DNA from: Pictodentalium vernedei
Taxonomy: Eukaryota; Mollusca; Scaphopoda; Dentaliida; Dentaliidae
DNA: 64,000 nucleotides
Reading direction: 5' to 3'
Assembly: GCA_031216915.1 (NCBI GenBank)
Contig: CM062290.1
Coordinates: 166,489,453-166,553,452, forward strand
The notes beneath the pieces were generated by a model. The model was not told where the DNA came from and searched no databases. It worked only from the letters and a program-made list of their open reading frames with translations. Shown piece by piece: positions 57,409-64,000 of the stretch. Position 1 is the first letter of the stretch; each line of letters opens with the position of its first letter. A program made the position numbers and the translations under genes.

Positions 57409-57643
57409 TTAACCCTTTATCTAACATGAAAAGCAGACAGCACTTGCAAAAAAAAAATTCTTGAATAACTAATTTTTTGTTTCAAAAACAAAGGTTATGA
57501 CCTCTCGTTGGAACGAGCTCGTTCCAACGAGGGGTCATAACCTATGTTTTTGAGACAAAAAATGAAAAAATAATGAAAATTAACTGGTGATTTTTGAGAA
57601 TAGCGCTGGCCGGGTTTGGCCATTACGTTGGGTAAAGGGTTAA
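57409..57643. mobile_element. TTAA hairpin MITE, subfamily B
   Basis: TTAACCCTTTATCTAACATG is the left end and TTGGGTAAAGGGTTAA the right end. The hairpin is almost loop-less: CGTTGGAACGAGCTCGTTCC is followed directly by AACGAGGGGTCATAACC. Arms are otherwise typical. Confidence 0.9.
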
Positions 57644-57769
57644 TGCTGGTTGGTAATCGAGTCAATGTTGATCAGTTGGCTAATCATCCAAACACTATAT
57701 GACAAATAAACAGTTGTATGCCAACATGTTTGTTGACTTTTTGTCCCTCAGTTGTGTGACAGTCTATTA

Positions 57770-58115
57770 CAAATGAGAACAAGAGACCCCAAGAAACCTG
57801 AAGCACTCACCACCATAAAGAGATTTAGGTGTTTTTTACAAAATAACTAGTCGCTTATTATTTACTTTTACATTTTGCACTCATTGGGGCAGTGGTTTGA
57901 GAGAACATGCCTGGAATTCTTTAGGAGTGCAGGAGTGCTGCATGCCTACCACATCCCTCGAAAAAATTGAGGGCAATTTTTTGCACCCCTTGATTTTCTG
58001 GAATGCCAGATCTGTTTGGGACTGCCTTTAAAATCTATTATCATTTCATCCCCTGAGTTCCAATGTGTTCTATGTGCCTGCTGGCACATAGAACACATTG
58101 GAACTCAGGGGACAA
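57770..58115. repeat. ACAAGAG-type head fragment and a separate perfect hairpin
   Basis: AACAAGAGACCCCAAGAAAC then GCACTCACC at 57779 resembles the head of the element at 21770. At 58056-58109 a near-perfect hairpin pairs GAGTTCCAATGTGTTCTATG and TGCC with their complement around a two- to four-base loop. No termini could be assigned. Confidence 0.55.
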
Positions 58116-58587
58116 TCTGTCAATGTTGCATTGATTCGCAATAATTCATGACCTATTCTGTGTTGCATTTCAATACATTTTGAGTGCAGAAGACAGCCAC
58201 ATATAATTTGAATGCATCTTTTTCAATAATGAGAAGATGTGTGTGCCAATTTTTCCCACTACGTAGCTGAATGTAGTACAATTTTTCAGACAAAATATTA
58301 ATACCTTGAAGTGAATATAACCAAAATAGCATACAAGTTTTTGCATTGAAAATTTCTGGTGTAATTGCACTCCCAAGCAATCTGAGAAGGGCAATTGTTT
58401 TCCACTCCCTGATTTTCTAGATTGCCAGGCCTAAGAGAACAAGCACACCCAAATAGATCTGGTCATTTTTTTGGTTTCCCAGTTCAGTTTTGGTGACAAA
58501 CGAGAGAACCAAACCACAACACCCAGCAAAAAACTGGCCAAAAGGTTTCACTGTGTTTGTGCATAAACTGATCAAACTATCTTACTG
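58116..58587. other. No feature recognised
   Basis: Two overlapping minus-strand ORFs of about 75 codons are in different frames without recognisable content. No repeat ends. Confidence 0.35.
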
Positions 58588-59160
58588 TAGGGCTGCACGA
58601 AATTCAAAACAGAATACCAGTAACCATATTCAAAAAAATACCGCGGTATACCGGTATATCGAAAATTGTTCAGATATCTGAACATAAGTACCACAATCGA
58701 GACTTGAGGCACCACAGCAAAACGAATCAGGATGCCTTGATTCGAAAAACCTTTACACAACGCAGACGATATCAAAATTTATTATTTTAAATATTAGTTT
58801 ATCAAATTTTTCAAAAAATTTCTACAAAACAATATCATGTGACCCCCTCACTGGAACAAGCTCCTTGCGCTCATTCCAATGAGGAGTCACATGATATAGT
58901 TTTGTTGAAATTTTTGGAAATTATTTTTTCAACTGCTGAATTTGTATACTATGAGGGCACATGCAGACGACTCCTTGGGGAAAGCGATAATATTATTCAT
59001 TCTGAGCTACAGTTAAAAAAACTCAAGACATCTTGAAAATTAAATTGTGGGTAAATAAATAATGACGATAAACTGATATTTTTGTAATTACATCGGTATT
59101 CAATCGATATTGGTTTGAATACCGGTGTATATCAGATTATCGATATACCATGCAGGCCTA
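58588..59160. mobile_element. Non-autonomous hAT with a nested TTAA MITE
   Basis: The ends are TAGGGCTGCACGAAATTC and TATACCATGCAGGCCTA. The 8-bp flanks TCTTACTG and CCGTACTG match at 6 of 8. Subterminal ACCGCGGTATACCGGTATAT and CGGTGTATATCAG words are typical of hAT-like ends. The interior contains the MITE at 58747-58992. Confidence 0.75.
58747..58992. mobile_element. MITE subfamily A inside a hAT
   Basis: AAACCTTTACACAACGCAG is the left end and CCTTGGGGAAAGCGATAA the right end, both slightly decayed. Inner arms AATATCATGTGACCCCC and its complement surround the hairpin at about 58850-58885. Confidence 0.8.
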
Positions 59161-59520
59161 CCGTACTGGGAGTGAACTGGACTAGTAAACCCGATGGACT
59201 CTCTTCACCGAGTCTATCCTTCCAAGTGGGTGAATACGTGTGTTCTCATTGTCAAATTTTCTCTCTTATTGACTTGGCCACTGGATTTTTCAATATGGGT
59301 GACAATGCGAACAGAATATTGATAAGATGTACTTTATTCATTTGTTTCCCAAATTTATATTTTTTTCTGACTCAAAAAGCTTAGCAAATGATCCCCTAGA
59401 ATCCATAAGAATGAACAAAGAGAAGGAATTTAGGCTGAATACAATGGAGATATATGCACTTCCATACAAGCTTTCTGTGATGAGGTCATGTCATACAAAC
59501 TATTGAGGATTTTTTCCAAG
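59161..59520. other. No feature recognised
   Basis: A plus-strand ORF of 89 codons (59115-59384) begins inside the hAT end and has no recognisable domain. It is treated as chance. Confidence 0.4.
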
Positions 59521-59770
59521 TTAACCCTTTACCCAACGCAGATGATATCAAAATTTATTATTTTAAATATCATTTTTGAAAATTTTTCAAAAAATTTCAA
59601 CAGAACTATATCATGTGACCCCTCGTTGGAACGAGCTTGGCGAGCTCGTTCCAACGAGTGGTCACATGATATGGTTGTGTTGAAATTTTTTGAAAAATAA
59701 TATTTTTTTCAACTGCTGAATTTGCATATTAGGTGAGCGGATGCGGGCGATTCGTTGGGTAAAGGGTTAA
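59521..59770. mobile_element. TTAA hairpin MITE, subfamily A (well preserved)
   Basis: TTAACCCTTTACCCAACGCA and TTGGGTAAAGGGTTAA are the ends. The perfect centre is TGGAACGAGCTTGGCGAGCT with its complement. Inner arms are TATATCATGTGACCCC and GGTCACATGATATGG. Confidence 0.93.
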
Positions 59771-60170
59771 GAAGCCTGAAGTGTTATTTACTATATACAC
59801 TTAACACATAAAAAACTGGACAGACAACTCTTTTTCCTGAAACGAACCAAAACTATCAGCTCTATTGCCAAACATCTCAGAGCCCCTCTTAGGAAATTGT
59901 ATTATTACAAATTCTTCAATGTGCCAAGGATTTACACACAAAGACTAGGCCTATTCTTGTGTTAGTGTTACCTGTTCACATCCATTCAAATCTCTTCACA
60001 GGGAATTAAAGCCTACCTTTTGTTTCCAAATTTTAAGTTTTCTTGATTTGGCAGGGAGAGGGTGGGGGGGGGGGGGGATTGGATAAATTCTGTTTCTCTA
60101 AGTACATGTAGCCTACTCTGTGCTATTGTATGGATGGAACCTTTGTTGAAGTTATAATGCTAATAAGTTC
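59771..60170. other. No gene; G-rich tract
   Basis: A G tract lies at about 60064-60077. Nothing else is seen. Confidence 0.4.
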
Positions 60171-60174
60171 CGAA

Positions 60175-61010
60175 TTCGTAAAAATTAATTAAGCCTCATA
60201 ACTCTGTCACAAAAAATTGAGCAGGGCCAGTTTTCAAACCCACTGGAGATATCATTGCAAAAGACCTCTATGCCAAATATTAGTTAGATCGGAGAACGTT
60301 TGTTCCAGTTATTGTGCTATTGAGCTCAAAATTCCTAAAAATTTACCAATTAATGCCCATAACTCTGTAATGAAAAAATCAGCCAGGCCAGTTTTAGAAA
60401 CCTGCTTGAGATATTATTGCAAAAGGCCTGCATGGTAAATAATAGTTAAAACGGAGATCGTTTGTTCAAGTTATTGTGATAAGGGGCTCCAAATTCATAA
60501 AAATTGACTAATTAAGGCCCATAACTCTGTAATAAAAAATCAGGCTAGGCCAGTTTTCGAACTTGCTTGAGATATTATTGCAAGAGACTTGTATGGCAAA
60601 TATTAGTCAAATTGTAGAATGTTTCTTCAAGTTATTGCGCTAACGATCTCAAAATTCGTAAAAAGAGACTAATTAAGGCCTATAACTCTGTAACAAACAC
60701 TGGGCTGAGCCAGTTTTCCAACTCACTTGAGATATTATTGCAAAAGACCTGTATGGCAAATATCAGTCAAATAAGAGAATGTTTGTTCAAGTTATTGTGC
60801 TAAGGAGCTCCAAATTCGTAAAAAGTGACTAATTAAGGCCCATAACTCTGTAACGAAACACTGGACTGGGTCAGTTTTTGAACTGGCTTGAGATATTATT
60901 GCAAAAGACCTGTATAGCAAATGTTAGTCAAATCAGAGAACGTTTGTTCAAGTTATTGTGCTAACAGTGTGAGGACACCCGAATGCCCACCCACTCGAAC
61001 GCACACCAAC
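60175..61010 (+). mobile_element. Tandem-core array, five units of about 160 bp
   Basis: The marker words CATAACTCTGTAA, GAGATATTATTGCAAAAG and GTTTGTTCAAGTTATTGTGC recur at about 160-bp spacing from 60195 to 60960. The array then ends in a CA-rich segment (ACACCCGAATGCCCACCCAC). It is likely the core of another HINE/pearl-type element. Its end hairpin is not recognised. Confidence 0.6.
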
Positions 61011-61059
61011 CATCACAAACCACAGGTCTCAGTTGTTAACATAACTCGACCAATGAACT

Positions 61060-61200
61060 GTTGTTGAGTCTGTGTTTGTTTTTCACAAACCCCTCTATGG
61101 CATTATTGGTCAACTGAGCAAGAAGTTCTGCCGAGATTCCAGGCAGAACTTCTTGCCCAATCGGCAAATACTGGGGTAGAGGTTTGTAAAAATACAAATG
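61060..61200. repeat. Hairpin MITE-like palindrome
   Basis: The outer arms ACAAACCCCTCTA and TAGAGGTTTGT enclose a hairpin, AAGAAGTTCTGCC and GGCAGAACTTCTT, around a seven- or eight-base loop. Target duplication is not resolved. Confidence 0.65.
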
Positions 61201-61226
61201 ATTCTACTCACGAGAGCATTACTGCT

Positions 61227-62352
61227 CAGGGACCAGCCTAGGGGGGAATTTTAGGGAGACTTCAAGTCTCCCTCCAGAAAAAATAGGGAGACTGCAGAGT
61301 CATGTAGGGAGACTTCATAGGCAAGTGGGGAAAATTAAGAATATTCATGTACCACCCCGCCGCCCCTTCATATTTTCAATTTATGGTCCTCCATTAACGT
61401 ACAAATAATCCAGGTCCAGTTGTCTATGATGCATCTGTGTCAGGTTAAAAAATCACAATGTAATTATTGACTGAAAATCCACCACTGCTACCTTCTCCTT
61501 CATGACCCCTCACCTCTTCTTCGTGCCAATCCCCCATCACCCTCCTGTGGTTGCCTTTCAACAAAGTCTACTAAGCTAATAATTTCCTAAGTCTGAAAGT
61601 GTGAACAGAACCAGATGTAAGAAGGTTGCTTGGGAGGTACTTTGTTAGTTAATAAACAAAATACATTCTGGGGTCGAGTATTTTGTAAAAGAAATGTCAT
61701 TCCGCATCATTTTTATGGCATTCCGGTGTCGTTCCGCGTCATTTCACGTCATTCCGATGTTTAGGAGGACCCTTTTTCAAGATCGTCCACACTTGTGTCC
61801 TGTACAAAGCTTTTCTTGACATCACTAAAGCTTTTTTTCATGTGTTTCAATTCCATTCGTGTTTTTCTCGGAATAGACAGCCCAACAGTTAACAGTCGTC
61901 AGCAAATCGAAATGAAAATAATGTGTTATAAAATACGTCCGTTGTGTATACATTTTCGGCATCCTAAGCGACGTAACCTACTTTCAAACTGGGTTGTTTG
62001 TTGAGTCGCGTAAGTCACCTATTTTTGTTTCGACACTTGAAGCTCCGACTGGAACGCAACAAAATAGAAATAAAAAAAAATCCGCCAAAAGCGACAATGG
62101 ACAATTGCTTGTGTGATTTCAAATAAATGGACGTTTATTTGACGAATTACAATGCCCATTTATCACACTCGAGCACATTCGATTTTTGAAAATACTCGTT
62201 TTCAAGTAAACCTCGCATCACTCAGTTCAGCCTTTTCTCATTTTGGCCAATATTTAGAGGGCGACTTGTAATCGCCCCGACTATTTTTCTAGGCGACTTT
62301 GGGCTTAGAAGGGTGACTTAATCGCCCTAATCGCCCTCACGGCTGGTCCCTG
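61227..62352. mobile_element. Non-autonomous hAT transposon (1126 bp)
   Basis: A perfect 8-bp target duplication, TTACTGCT, lies at 61219-61226 and 62353-62360. Terminal repeats are CAGGGACCAGCC and GGCTGGTCCCTG. Next to the ends are short internal repeats on AGGGAGACT (left) and AGGCGACTT / AATCGCCC (right). No transposase ORF is visible. Confidence 0.93.
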
Positions 62353-62558
62353 TTACTGCTGTATGGAAAACTGAAATAATATTCCTAAAGATAATATAAC
62401 AATTAATAACATAATTTTGGAGAGCACTGCGGTTTATTGCTGGCTGAACAGGAATAATTAAGAGCCTAACTCCAGACTGATCAGACACAGACTTAAGTAA
62501 ATTTACTTTTTTGAGGGTTCAAGATCAAAGGCAGGCTTAAAACCAATTCTGTTTTACT

Positions 62559-62924
62559 ATTATTTATTATTTATTGATGTTTAAGATCACATATTTAGGC
62601 ACAATGGCTAATCATGACCATGACAGTTTTATGGGTGGAGGAAGCCGGAGTACCCGGAGAGAACCACCGAGCAACGACGAGCAGCTGCCAGCTCCCCAAC
62701 ATCATATCTCCACACTGCAGCACAGGCAGGGTTAGATTGGTTGAAGACATGCGTACCATCGACGTGCAGTACGCCTTAGTACACGGTGTTATCGTGTCCC
62801 CATGCGGGCAATGGAGATGAAGTGTCTTGCCCAAGGACACAACACGGTTGCTGCAGGTGGGATTCGAACCGAGGACCTCTCAGCTTGCAGCCTGCACCTC
62901 TACCTACTGAGCCACCGCGCTCCC
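62559..62924 (-). mobile_element. Full-length tRNA-SINE, family 1
   Basis: A perfect 12-bp target duplication, TTCTGTTTTACT, lies at 62547-62558 and 62925-62936. On the minus strand the head begins GGGAGCGCGGTGGCTCAG. It has A box TGGCTCAGTAGGTAGAGG and B box GGTTCGAATCCC, with the body and tail as at 11089-11455. Together with that copy it defines the family. Confidence 0.95.
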
Positions 62925-62936
62925 TTCTGTTTTACT

Positions 62937-63112
62937 CTCTGTGAAGGAAACTGTTGAAGTGTCCAAGACACCAGCAATGTCGAATAAGTCTGCAACCAGG
63001 TATGCAGAAACAAAACACTCATGTGGGGTTAAAATTGCCTGAGAGGTAGGTATGCAAAAAATTGTCTGCATCAGATTTCCATTACTGGATTTCTACATCT
63101 GTTGGCAAGATA
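62937..63112. other. No feature recognised
   Basis: Short unassigned spacer before the next large repeat. Confidence 0.4.
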
Positions 63113-64000
63113 AAAATGAAAGTTTTCAATGCCACTGTAGCTTAACTTGTCTGTGTGTTGTGTTTGATGAAAAGGATAATGTTCAATGTTTATGAAAGGA
63201 TTATGAAATAAGACAAGAATTTTGATAATTGGGAATATGTTAATTTCTGTTCCCTGTGTGCTATGTTTTTAATAAAAATAATATGAGGTGTAGACTGTAC
63301 TAAAGAACTGAGGGGTGGGTTAATGTGGCCTTCACAGTTAATGTATGTGGCCCTCACAGTTAATGTATGTCAACAAAAGTTACCAAGTTACAGTGAAATT
63401 ATTCCAAAACGAGTCAACCTATCAAGTTACAATGAAATCCCTTCATAAATATGGCCTGTAGACTGTGCTAAAGCTTTTCGGGCTTCAGACCTGTGTAGCC
63501 ATCACAGTTGACTGATTGCAACTAAAAGGGGACGTCCTCATCTCGACATTATATTGAGTCATTCTACCAAGTTACAATGAAATCCCTTCACAAATACAAC
63601 CTGTAGTCTGTACTAAAATCTTTCAGGTTTTGAGCTCGGACAGCCATCATTGTTGAACGATCATGACCAAAAGGGGACATTCTCATCTAGGCATTATCTG
63701 GAGTGATCCAACGAAGTTACAATGAAATCCCTTCATAAATATGACCTGTAGACTGCGCTAAAGGTTTTTGGGCTTCGGGCCCCTGTAGCCATCATAGTTG
63801 ACCAATCACAACAAAAAGGGGATGTCATCATCTAGGTATTATATGGAGTCAACCTAACAAGTTACTATGAAATCCTTCCATAAATATGACCTATAGACTA
63901 TGCTAAAGGTTTTCAGGTTTTAGGCTCGGGCAGCCATCACGGCTGAATGATCGCAACCAAAAGGGGACGTTCTCATCTAGACATTATCTGGAGTCATCCT
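63113..64000 (+). mobile_element. Large tandem-core element, 5' part (continues past the window)
   Basis: The head AATGAAAGTTTTCAATGCC then ACTGTAGCTTAACTTG and the roughly 250-bp unique 5' part are nearly identical to 32930-33210. The core monomers (AAGTTACAATGAAATCCC at about 63425, 63570 and 63715) then run to the window edge. The 3' hairpin end would lie beyond it. Confidence 0.78.

Overview
This window reads as intergenic and intronic DNA of an animal, AT-rich and packed with transposable elements. The repeat types suggest a marine lophotrochozoan, most likely a mollusc. The hints are tandem-core elements with hairpin 3' ends resembling bivalve 'pearl'/HINE elements, a head motif ACAAGAGGCCC near a CTCACCTGA motif, tRNA-derived SINEs, DIRS retroelements and many TTAA-flanked hairpin MITEs. 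The phylum is an inference from repeat flavour; no ribosomal or mitochondrial marker is present.

Only one host gene can be supported: the 3' coding exon of a SAYSD1 homologue (SAYSvFN-domain protein) at 41383-41766 on the minus strand. Its splice acceptor faces a stretch that holds two 7.0-kb retroelements. No upstream exon is recognisable in the window.

Layout. 0-10 kb: TTAA MITEs, SINE pieces, a tandem-core element (4.4-5.0 kb) and a three-level nest (5.58-7.14 kb: MITE containing a SINE and a hAT). 10-20 kb: a full SINE with a perfect target duplication, a 966-bp element with roughly 300-bp inverted arms, further MITEs, a pogo-like MITE and two more SINEs. 20.86-24.43 kb: one tandem-core insertion of about 330-bp units, itself holding another tandem-core element (21.77-23.18 kb). 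24.6-32.9 kb: back-to-back MITEs sharing TTAA, a pogo-like MITE, and a MITE split by a hAT (29.06-30.83 kb). 32.93-36.94 kb: a large tandem-core element with monomers of about 141 bp and a higher-order period of about 710 bp. 36.9-41 kb: mostly quiet, with a few MITEs. 41.4-41.8 kb: the SAYSD1 exon. 42.1-56.2 kb: two nearly identical DIRS-type tyrosine-recombinase retroelements, both broken, 96 bp apart and inserted in different older repeats. 56.2-64 kb: MITEs, two hATs, a SINE, a tandem-core array, and the start of another large tandem-core element that runs off the end.

The unifying signal is architectural. Many short elements, mostly TTAA-flanked, share a long perfect hairpin at their centre. 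Some share the hairpin core while having different termini. They also served as landing sites for SINEs, hATs and both DIRS copies, so the insertions carry their own internal empty-site controls.
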